A stretch of 18,878 nucleotides of DNA from Pseudomonadota bacterium. GTDB taxonomy: Bacteria > Pseudomonadota > Alphaproteobacteria > Caulobacterales > Caulobacteraceae. Positions 13,552 to 18,878 of the stretch are shown one piece after another. The translations under genes and the position numbers were made by a program. The stretch spans positions 1-18,878 of the forward strand of contig JAEXZS010000013.1 of NCBI GenBank assembly GCA_023451375.1, given 5' to 3'. Each line of letters begins with the position of its first letter. The first letter of the stretch is position 1. A model generated the notes under the pieces. It searched no databases and was not told the origin of the DNA. It saw only the letters and a list, made by a program, of their open reading frames with translations.

Positions 13552-13935
13552 CTAGAAGTCGAAGCCAAGCTGGCCCTCCGCGACGACCGGCCCGGTCCGA
13601 CGCCGTGAGCGCGACTTCGGCTTGCTTCCTCGCTGCGACGGCGACGGGTTCGGCTTCGCGGTCGGCGCTGCAATGACGCGGTCTTCGTGAGGACGGGGCG
13701 GCGTCGGCTTGATGGGTCGGACCGCCGGCTCGGGTTCCGGCGTTGTTGGACCGCGGCTCTCGTTCCAGCGGGCGATGTCGCGCTCGCGCCAGGCCACCCG
13801 ACCCGGCGAGATCGGCACCGGCTCCGGAAAGTCTCCGGCCTGACGCATGCGCCAGGCGGTCGTGCGGCCGAGGCCCGTCAGGTCCCGGACCTGACGCCAG
13901 CCCAGGAACCGCTCAAGCCCGTCGTCATGGGCCAT
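13552..13935 (-). CDS. AlpA-like DNA-binding regulator
   Basis: The 127-residue protein has an AlpA/MerR-type winged helix-turn-helix in residues 1-62 (LERFLGWRQVRDLTGLGRTT, AWRMRQAGDFPEPVPISPGR, VAWRERDIARWNESR). The tail is disordered, rich in proline, arginine and serine, and ends QLGFDF. AlpA-like proteins act as excisionase or integrase regulators in phages and integrative elements. This one sits at the end of the conjugation operon and may control excision or the operon itself. The ATG at 13933-13935 is chosen because it overlaps the end of the 61-codon gene upstream by 11 bases; a longer frame upstream lacks domain similarity. Genes like this commonly mark the accessory end of trb-type ICE modules. 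Confidence 0.75.
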   Translation of the reverse strand: MAHDDGLERFLGWRQVRDLTGLGRTTAWRMRQAGDFPEPVPISPGRVAWRERDIARWNESRGPTTPEPEPAVRPIKPTPPRPHEDRVIAAPTAKPNPSPSQRGSKPKSRSRRRTGPVVAEGQLGFDF

Positions 13936-14110
13936 GACGCTGTTCCAGAAGCGCCGTCGCGCGATCCCCCATGACCGAGGCGAGCGCCGCCGCATCGTTG
14001 GCCGCGTCCAGAGGATCCCGGCTCCACCAGACCAGCAGCACGGCCTTGAGAGGATAGCTGACCGTCGGGTCGTTCATCAGGGTCTCGAGACTGGGGCGGG
14101 GGGTCGTCAT
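13925..14110 (-). CDS. Small conserved protein of the conjugation operon (61 aa)
   Basis: Function is unknown. The protein is short, helical and acidic: MTTPRPSLETLMNDPTVSYP, LKAVLLVWWSRDPLDAANDA, AALASVMGDRATALLEQRHG. DPLDAANDAxxLAxxxxDRA is a pattern I recall from short hypothetical proteins found next to AlpA-like regulators in alphaproteobacterial trb elements. The start is set by the ATGA overlap with the gene before it (ATG 14108-14110, previous TGA 14107-14109), and its 3' end overlaps the AlpA-like gene. This chain of overlaps argues that it is a real translated gene despite its size. It has no membrane segment. Confidence 0.65.
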   Translation of the reverse strand: MTTPRPSLETLMNDPTVSYPLKAVLLVWWSRDPLDAANDAAALASVMGDRATALLEQRHGP

Positions 14111-14418
14111 GAGGTCACCTCCCGGCGCCGGGCCTCCCGCCGCAGCCGCTGGCGCTCGCTGGACGAGGCGGCGGGCGCTGTGATCTGAGCCTCGGCCCAC
14201 GTCTCCAGCAGGTCCAGCGGGTAGTAAGGCTTGTTGCGGATGTGCCGGCACGGCGGACCGCCCGACCCGGTCGAATAGGCGCGCGCCAGGGTCGACGGCT
14301 TCATCCGGATGCCTTTGCCCTCCAGGAACACGGAAGCCTCCGCGCGGGTCAGGAGCGTCTCCCGGGGCGACGGCGCGGCAGCGTCCGCGCCGTCATATGG
14401 GGCCGTCGCCAAGGTCAC
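14107..14418 (-). CDS. Helix-turn-helix/excisionase-like small protein (103 aa)
   Basis: LLTRAEASVFLEGKGIRMKP and STLARAYSTGSGGPPCRHIR, NKPYYPLDLLETWAEAQ form a compact MerR/excisionase-like unit. A helix-turn-helix is followed by a wing ending in YYPLDLLETW, the usual closing helix of plasmid and phage Xis-type proteins. The C-terminus is basic (SSSERQRLRREARRRE). The GTG at 14416-14418 is preferred because CGGAGG lies seven bases upstream and the GTGA overlaps the stop of the transglycosylase gene (TGA 14415-14417). A longer frame from 14442 would overlap that gene further and lacks a ribosome binding site. It probably binds DNA of the element, but its site is unknown. Confidence 0.7.
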   Translation of the reverse strand: MTLATAPYDGADAAAPSPRETLLTRAEASVFLEGKGIRMKPSTLARAYSTGSGGPPCRHIRNKPYYPLDLLETWAEAQITAPAASSSERQRLRREARRREVTS

Positions 14419-15023
14419 AGCCCGGCCTCCGCCGGGACGCATTCCCGCGACGATCGCACCCCGCGTCCCGCTGTGAGCGCCAGGTAGCAGTCGATCACCG
14501 AGACGACGTAATTCTGGGTCTCGGTGATGTTCGGGATCCGGCCCAGCCGGGCGACCCGATCCGGTCCCGAATTATAGGCCGCGAGGGCGAGGCGGAGGTC
14601 GCCGAAGCGGAGGATCTGGCGAGCCAGATAGTCGGCCCCTCCCCGCAGGTTCTCATAGGGATCCAAGCGGTCGCGCACGCCGAGATCCGCGGCGGTGCCA
14701 GGCATCAGCTGCGTCAGGCCGCAAGCGCCGGCGTGGGAGCAGGCCTGCGCGCGATAGGCGCTTTCCACCACGACCAGGGCATGGAGCAACTTGCGATCCA
14801 GGCCGTGCCGGTCGGCCGCTTCGGCGATGGCGGCGGCGAAGGGCTGGTCGAGGTCCGCCAGACGCACGGCCTCGAGGCCAGCGGCCTCCGGTGCGGGGGC
14901 TTCCGGAACGACGCCCACGAACAGGGCGCCGCCGGCCGGACGCCAGTCGACGCGGGTCTGGGCCGCGACCGGCGTCGCCGCGACGGCGATGACGGCGGCA
15001 AGAGGAAGAAGGTGGCTCACCAT
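14415..15023 (-). CDS. Lytic transglycosylase of the conjugation system
   Basis: The 202-residue exported SLT-family enzyme cuts peptidoglycan to let the mating channel through. It has a signal peptide (MVSHLLPLAAVIAVAATPVA, cleavage probably after AQ or before it). The catalytic Glu is E87 in ALVVVESAYRAQA. The family signature is GLTQLMPGTAADLGV (102-116), then DPYENLRGGADYLARQIL and LALAAYNSGPDRVARLG. Its role matches VirB1/TrbN of other type IV secretion systems. Two cysteines flank the GLTQ motif (C95, C101). The start overlaps the TraF stop (15017), and the next gene overlaps its own stop, so it is translated within the operon. A long upstream frame has no signal peptide in place and is not used. 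Confidence 0.85.
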   Translation of the reverse strand: MVSHLLPLAAVIAVAATPVAAQTRVDWRPAGGALFVGVVPEAPAPEAAGLEAVRLADLDQPFAAAIAEAADRHGLDRKLLHALVVVESAYRAQACSHAGACGLTQLMPGTAADLGVRDRLDPYENLRGGADYLARQILRFGDLRLALAAYNSGPDRVARLGRIPNITETQNYVVSVIDCYLALTAGRGVRSSRECVPAEAGL

Positions 15024-15520
15024 GTCAGGGTCTCCCGATAGACGCCCTCGATCTGGGCGGTCCTCACCGGCCCGAAGTACCGGCTGTCCAGGCTGGACGG
15101 CGTATCGCCGAGCAGCAGTCGTTCGTCGTCGGCGAGCCTGCGACAGCCTCGCCAGGCCGGAAGCGCGACGCCTGCGCGATCCCGGGCGTGGATGCGGACG
15201 GTGCGCATCGGCGCGATCAGCCACCGGCCGTCTGAACACACCATCTCGCCGCCCGCCGCCGCCACCCGTTTGATCAGCCGCACCTCGCCGGGCATCCCCT
15301 GGCGCGAGAGATAGGGCCGCACGATCTCGGGCTGACGAATGGCGACGACCGCGCCGCGCCCGATGTCGGGAGCGTCGGTGCGGACATAGACGCCCCGAGG
15401 CAGGCTTGGGCTCTCATTGATCAGGGCGACGGCGGGCCGCTGCGCCGCGACCGCGCCGATGGCGACGAGGCCGACGGCGGGCGCCACGGCCGCCACGAGA
15501 AGACGATGGAGACGGGTCAT
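15017..15520 (-). CDS. traF: TraF-type S26 signal peptidase (pilin maturation)
   Basis: The 167-residue membrane-anchored peptidase has one N-terminal membrane segment (LLVAAVAPAVGLVAIGAVAA). The serine box is ALINESPSLPRGVY (S37 in RP4-like numbering, with S39 nearby), the lysine is in VRLIKRVAAAGGE (K84), and the C-terminal box is GDTPSSLDSRYFGPV. In RP4 the enzyme trims and cyclises the TrbC pilin; the trbC gene would lie outside this window. Its ATG (15518-15520) overlaps the TrbI stop by four bases (ATGA). In RP4 traF belongs to the Tra1 region and not to the trb cluster; here it is attached directly behind trbI, an arrangement known in many ICE-like trb operons. Confidence 0.88.
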   Translation of the reverse strand: MTRLHRLLVAAVAPAVGLVAIGAVAAQRPAVALINESPSLPRGVYVRTDAPDIGRGAVVAIRQPEIVRPYLSRQGMPGEVRLIKRVAAAGGEMVCSDGRWLIAPMRTVRIHARDRAGVALPAWRGCRRLADDERLLLGDTPSSLDSRYFGPVRTAQIEGVYRETLTW

Positions 15521-16695
15521 CGGCGGTACGGCTCCAGAATGAGGTCGCGGGTGATCATCACCCGGACCGGAGCCCCAGCCCGGACCCTTATGGACGGCTG
15601 GACGCCGAGCTCGCGATCAACGAGCCGTCCACCGACCTGGGAGGCCTCGATGGACGCGGCGCTCCCCGCACTGGCGGCGAACGAGCGGGCCTCGGATCCG
15701 CCGCGCGCCAGTTCGCCCAGGGTCGTGATGGCGCCCGCGAACAGGGTCGCCACGCCGAGCGGCAGAAGCCGACGATCCACCTCTCCCCGCACGCCGACCG
15801 CGCCCTGCGCGTCCACGCCCGGTTCTTCGGACAGGATCAGGCTCTTGCCGTTGGGAAGGATCAGCCGATCCCAGACCAGGAAAGCCCGACGGTCGCCGTG
15901 AGCGCTCTCGCCTTCATGGCGTCCGATCAGGCGCGTCCCCTGCGGGACGACGAGATGGCGACCGGTGATGGAGTCGAACACATTCTGGCTGACCGTGGCC
16001 ACGACCGGGCCGGGACGCGAGGTGTCCACGGCCGTCAGCAGGACGCCCGGGATGATGGCGCCGGCCTTCAGCTCGTAGGGGGAAACTGGCGCCAGGAGGC
16101 CGTGGGGACTGTAGATCGCGCCATAGTCCCGCATTGCCGGGGACGGCGGCGCATCCGATCGCCCGCCTCCGACCGGAGCGGCGGCCCCGCTCGACGGGCT
16201 TCCGAAGAACAGCTCGGACGCCGCCGCCTGCTCCGCCGGTCGCGGCCCTCTGGGCGCCGCGGCGTATGACGGCGCCGGCACGCGTGCGGGCGGCGGCGAG
16301 GCGACGGGAGGTTCTTCTTCCGGCTTGGCGCCCCGGCGCTCCGGCAAGGCGTCCGCCTGGGCGAGCCGGTCATAGCTCGCGGGCTGGTCGGTCACCCGCT
16401 CCGAGGGTCGAACGCTGCCCCGGGCCTCGCCCGCGCCATCGGCCTCGGCGGCGTCCCGCGCCTGACGCGTCATCTGCGGCTGGACGACGAAGGCCCAGGC
16501 GAGCGAGCCGGACACAAGCAGGGCGGCGACCATCACCGCACCCTGGACGACGGGCTTGCGGATCCGGACGGCGCCCGGCCGCGGCGCCCGGCCCATCAGG
16601 GGCGGCGGAGGAGTCTTGGGCGTCGCCGTCGGGGTGGACGGAGACGGGGCGACGTCGTCGCGAGGGCTGTCTGGAGAGAGATTGGGATCGGTCAT
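15517..16695 (-). CDS. trbI: TrbI, VirB10-like channel protein
   Basis: The 392-residue protein has a cytoplasmic proline-rich start (SPSTPTATPKTPPPPLMGRA), a single inner-membrane helix at about 51-70 (QGAVMVAALLVSGSLAWAFV) and a long flexible periplasmic linker rich in P, A and R (about 75-195). The C-terminal TrbI/VirB10 barrel domain begins near SPYELKAGAIIPGVLLTAVD and contains VATVSQNVFDSITGRHLVVP, QGTRLIGRHE, LVWDRLILPNGKSL and the closing VMITRDLILEPYR. It spans both membranes and links the ATPase to the outer-membrane pore. The ATG overlaps the TrbG stop by four bases (ATGA at 16692-16695). The length fits the family. Confidence 0.93.
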   Translation of the reverse strand: MTDPNLSPDSPRDDVAPSPSTPTATPKTPPPPLMGRAPRPGAVRIRKPVVQGAVMVAALLVSGSLAWAFVVQPQMTRQARDAAEADGAGEARGSVRPSERVTDQPASYDRLAQADALPERRGAKPEEEPPVASPPPARVPAPSYAAAPRGPRPAEQAAASELFFGSPSSGAAAPVGGGRSDAPPSPAMRDYGAIYSPHGLLAPVSPYELKAGAIIPGVLLTAVDTSRPGPVVATVSQNVFDSITGRHLVVPQGTRLIGRHEGESAHGDRRAFLVWDRLILPNGKSLILSEEPGVDAQGAVGVRGEVDRRLLPLGVATLFAGAITTLGELARGGSEARSFAASAGSAASIEASQVGGRLVDRELGVQPSIRVRAGAPVRVMITRDLILEPYRR

Positions 16696-17741
16696 CGGGC
16701 GGCTCCCGGAATGCGACGGATGCGGACGATTTGCGGACGACGGTCTCCGAGCCGGAGCTCGGCCTCGTCGAACAGCCTGTCGACGATCAGGACGCCGTCG
16801 GCCTGCCGGTAGTTGATCAGCTGGAGTTCCTCGCCGGCCCGAACGAAGAGGGCCGGCGCCTCATCGATCGAGGCTCCCGGCGACAGGGTGATGAAGGTCC
16901 GTGCGCCGTCATTGAAGACGGCGGTCGGAGCCCAGCGCAGGGACCGACCTCGCGTCTCGATCCTGTAGCGGGCGTCGAGGGGCCCCTGAGGCGTCACCAC
17001 CTGCACATCGACGGGCGGCAGGCCCGACAGCGGGTCGGCGACCGGCCGGCTCAAGGCGGCGAAGCCATAATCCCAGGCGATGGCGGCGTTGAAGGCGTCG
17101 GCGGCGCCGCTGCGCAAGGTCAGAAGATAGACCCGCTGGCTGGTGGTCAGGACGAGGTTGGTCTCCAGACCGGCCTGCAGGGGTTTGATCAGGACATGGG
17201 TCCGGGATGAAGCGCCGGCGCCCGACTGGCTCTCGCCGATCTGCCAGCGCACCGTATCCCCGGCCGCCTTGGCCGTGACCGTCTCGCCCGGCGCCAGGGT
17301 GAGGGTGGTGACCCGCAGGGGCGCGGTCCAGACCTCGTAGACCCGACCGTCGGACCAGCCGAACACCTGGACTCCGCCCACGAAGCCGTCGGCGCTGGAG
17401 GCGGCGCGAGCGGATCGATTGGCTTCCGCGATCGCGGCGCGTCCGGACGGCGTCTCCGGCGGCGGCCTCTCGGCACGCCCCCGGCGCGGCGGCTCCGCCT
17501 GGGCGACCGCCTCGAGGTAGGGTCGGGCCGTCGAGCCGGGCTCGACGGGAGGCGGAGCCGGGTCCGCCTCCGACGAAAGGACGGGCTCGGGCGCGACTTC
17601 GGGGGTCGGGACCTCGGGCGGGATCGCCTCGGACACCATGATGGGGTCGGCGTCCGGCCCTCGGAGCAGGGCGCAGCCGGACAGCGCGATAGCGGCGAAC
17701 GCCGAAAGGGCGGTCACGCTCAGGAAGCGTCGGGGGTCCAT
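16692..17741 (-). CDS. trbG: TrbG, VirB9-like outer-membrane channel lipoprotein
   Basis: The 349-residue protein has a lipoprotein signal: MDPRRFLSVTALSAFAAIAL followed by SGC, with C23 as the lipidated cysteine. A proline/glutamate-rich linker (about 30-110) precedes the TrbG/VirB9 domain: GVQVFGWSDGRVYEVWTAPL, RVTTLTLAPGETVTAKAAGD, TVRWQIGES, THVLIKPLQAGLETNLVLTT, QRVYLLTLRSG, and the C-terminal YRIETRGRSLRWAPTAVFND with TFITLSPGASIDEAPALFVR. It forms the outer-membrane ring with TrbI. The start at 17739-17741 is chosen for the lipobox. It overlaps the end of trbF by 22 bases. The lipoprotein character places a VirB7-like anchor in the same chain, which may explain why no separate VirB7 homologue is seen here. 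Confidence 0.93.
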   Translation of the reverse strand: MDPRRFLSVTALSAFAAIALSGCALLRGPDADPIMVSEAIPPEVPTPEVAPEPVLSSEADPAPPPVEPGSTARPYLEAVAQAEPPRRGRAERPPPETPSGRAAIAEANRSARAASSADGFVGGVQVFGWSDGRVYEVWTAPLRVTTLTLAPGETVTAKAAGDTVRWQIGESQSGAGASSRTHVLIKPLQAGLETNLVLTTSQRVYLLTLRSGAADAFNAAIAWDYGFAALSRPVADPLSGLPPVDVQVVTPQGPLDARYRIETRGRSLRWAPTAVFNDGARTFITLSPGASIDEAPALFVRAGEELQLINYRQADGVLIVDRLFDEAELRLGDRRPQIVRIRRIPGAAR

Positions 17742-18403
17742 GAGACATCCTCGATCTTGAGGCCAAGGGGATTGCGCATCAGCTCGGCCTCGTTGCGCGG
17801 CGGCTGATGGGCGACGGTGATCAGGGCGCGCCAACGCTCGGCCCCGGCCTGCTGGCCGTTCACGAAGCGGGTCTCGCGCCATTGCAGGTCGAAGGTGCGG
17901 TCGCTGCGGCGGACCACGTTGAGCACCTCGACATTGACCGCCTCGCGGCCTGCCTCCGCGAACGGATCGTTGGCCTGGGCCCAGTCGTTCAGGAAGGCCG
18001 AGGCCTTCGGCGTGAGGAGGTCATAGGCGCGCAGCCAGTTCTGCCGGATGACGATCGGATCGATCGATTTCGACCGAACGTCCCGGACCCATTGCGCGAG
18101 CGCATAGCCGGTCTGGGCTTCGGTCGGCTCGTAACGGCCGTCCAGCGCCGTGATCCTCTGGGTCTGCCCCCAGTCGGACACCTCGACGACGAAGGGCCGG
18201 ACCACCGCCCGATCGGCCTGGACCCACCAGCCGGCGCCGAGAAAGGCCGCCAGCGCGAGATTGGCCAGGGCGATGCGGCGCCAATTGCGGGCATGGGCGA
18301 TGGAAAGACCCATCCGGTCGTCCCAGACCTGTCCGGCCCTCTGGTAGGGGGTGGCCTCGGGCGACGCGGTCAGGGCGCGCTTGGGCTTGAAGAAGGGATG
18401 CAT
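17720..18403 (-). CDS. trbF: TrbF, VirB8-like inner-membrane scaffold
   Basis: The 227-residue protein has a short cytoplasmic part (MHPFFKPKRALTASPEATPY, QRAGQVWDDRMGLSIAHARN), a membrane helix at about 44-61 (IALANLALAAFLGAGWW) and a periplasmic VirB8-like domain with VVRPFVVEVSDWGQTQRITA, GYALAQWVRDVRSKSIDPIV, LRAYDLLTPKASAFLNDW, FDLQWRETRFVNGQQAGAER and NPLGLKIEDVSW near the end. TrbF recruits the other channel parts. The ATG at 18401-18403 follows GAGG by seven bases. A TTG two codons upstream is rejected. It begins three bases after the stop of the preceding gene (18406-18408). Confidence 0.92.
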   Translation of the reverse strand: MHPFFKPKRALTASPEATPYQRAGQVWDDRMGLSIAHARNWRRIALANLALAAFLGAGWWVQADRAVVRPFVVEVSDWGQTQRITALDGRYEPTEAQTGYALAQWVRDVRSKSIDPIVIRQNWLRAYDLLTPKASAFLNDWAQANDPFAEAGREAVNVEVLNVVRRSDRTFDLQWRETRFVNGQQAGAERWRALITVAHQPPRNEAELMRNPLGLKIEDVSWTPDAS

Positions 18404-18405
18404 GC

Positions 18406-18878
18406 TCAATCCTCGGATCTGACGGTGGGCTTGAGGGCGCCGCTGTTCTCGCCGGCCGGCATCAGGGCGCGACCGGAGTTGGCGATGAAGAAGGCCTGGA
18501 GGGCGGCGGATCGGCCAGCGGCGCGTCCCCCCTTCGCGCCCCCGCCCAGCGGCCGGTCCTCGGACAGGGACGGCCGGGAACGGGTCTCAGCCTGGGGCCC
18601 GGCCTTGCCCGGAGACGGCCCGGACGAACCCGGCTGAGGGGGCGGCGCCTCCGACGGCGCTGGGGTGGGAGAACTCGGGGCAGCCGCAGCGCTCGAGGTC
18701 GGCGCGGCGTCGCCGGCAGAGTGCGCCGGATCTCGCGCGCGCCCGGCGGGCCCCGATCCGGGTCCGGGGCTCGGTGATGGCCGCGGTCCGCCGCCCGACG
18801 GAGCGCCTCCCGAGGAAGGTCCGCCTCCCGATGGTCGCGCCGCAGACGCGGCCCCCGCGGCGGATCGCGAAGACCCGC
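18406..18878 (-). CDS. trbL: TrbL, C-terminal tail only (cut by the window edge)
   Basis: The minus-strand frame is open from the window edge to TGA at 18406-18408 and ends GALKPTVRSED. The visible part of about 156 residues is a low-complexity tail very rich in G, P, S and A, then SAALQAFFIANSGRALMPAG near the end. TrbL proteins (VirB6-like, polytopic) usually finish in such a tail and lie immediately before trbF, so position and composition support the name. The membrane helices lie outside the window, so the call rests mainly on gene order. Confidence 0.65.
   Translation of the reverse strand, partial: GSSRSAAGAASAARPSGGGPSSGGAPSGGGPRPSPSPGPGSGPAGRARDPAHSAGDAAPTSSAAAAPSSPTPAPSEAPPPQPGSSGPSPGKAGPQAETRSRPSLSEDRPLGGGAKGGRAAGRSAALQAFFIANSGRALMPAGENSGALKPTVRSED

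Noticed and set aside
16134..17210. Plus-strand frame of 358 codons opposite trbI and trbG
   Set aside because: Antisense of two certain genes; low-complexity Arg/Pro/Ala protein without motifs.
17807..18637. Plus-strand frame of 276 codons opposite trbF and trbL
   Set aside because: TrbF matches its family on the other strand and the operon overlap is consistent; the plus frame has no domain.
1..18878. CRISPR array, tRNA or rRNA genes
   Set aside because: No regularly spaced repeats and no tRNA- or rRNA-like stretch were seen on reading; nothing to support any of these.

Overview
The window is GC-rich, packs genes tightly with many ATGA/GTGA stop-start overlaps, and shows few long intergenic gaps. 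Together with the kinds of genes present (IS427-group IS5 relic, PrlF/YhaV, PilZ-like protein, P-type Trb conjugation genes) this suggests an alphaproteobacterium, most likely Caulobacteraceae (Brevundimonas/Caulobacter-like). That placement is inferred from style and family knowledge, not from a marker gene.

Layout. (a) 1-2813 is a scarred mobile region. It holds the 5' stub of an Mrr-like/helicase restriction gene cut off near position 123, a small conserved hypothetical gene (502-774), the 3' half of a frameshifted IS5-family transposase, and an apparently complete IS3-family element (about 1302-2751) whose orfA start lies in a strong RNA hairpin. (b) 2751-6573 is a rightward, translationally coupled cluster. 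It contains the TOPRIM half of an OLD-family nuclease (5' part lost at the IS3 edge, plus an in-frame TGA), an intact UvrD-like helicase, a CoiA-like PD-(D/E)xK nuclease and a cysteine-rich protein of unknown function. OLD plus UvrD is the Gabija/class 2 OLD pairing, so this looks like a degraded anti-phage locus whose last three genes remain open. (c) 6708-9458 is a leftward pair: a two-TM membrane protein followed by a 661-residue GIY-YIG protein with an unusual modular architecture. (d) 9653-10084 encodes a small exported protein. (e) 10166-11716 is a rearranged PrlF/YhaV toxin-antitoxin set in which the toxin is coupled to a helix-turn-helix gene and the antitoxin is divergent, apparently leaderless, and preceded by a palindrome. 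(f) 11765-13529 holds a protein with a HEPN-like RxxxxH motif, a HAD hydrolase and a PilZ-like protein. (g) 13552-18878 is the end of a leftward conjugation operon read as trbL(C-end)-trbF-trbG-trbI-traF-lytic transglycosylase-three small genes, the last AlpA-like. It is typical of integrative conjugative elements or conjugative plasmids.

How the parts fit together. The right third supplies the mating channel (TrbF/G/I/L), pilin processing (TraF) and peptidoglycan opening (transglycosylase). The left two thirds is accessory cargo dominated by nucleases, a toxin-antitoxin set and insertion sequences, as in a defence/stability island next to a conjugative element. The best candidates for something undescribed are the OLD-UvrD-CoiA-Cys-rich gene set and the repeat-built GIY-YIG protein with its membrane-protein neighbour.
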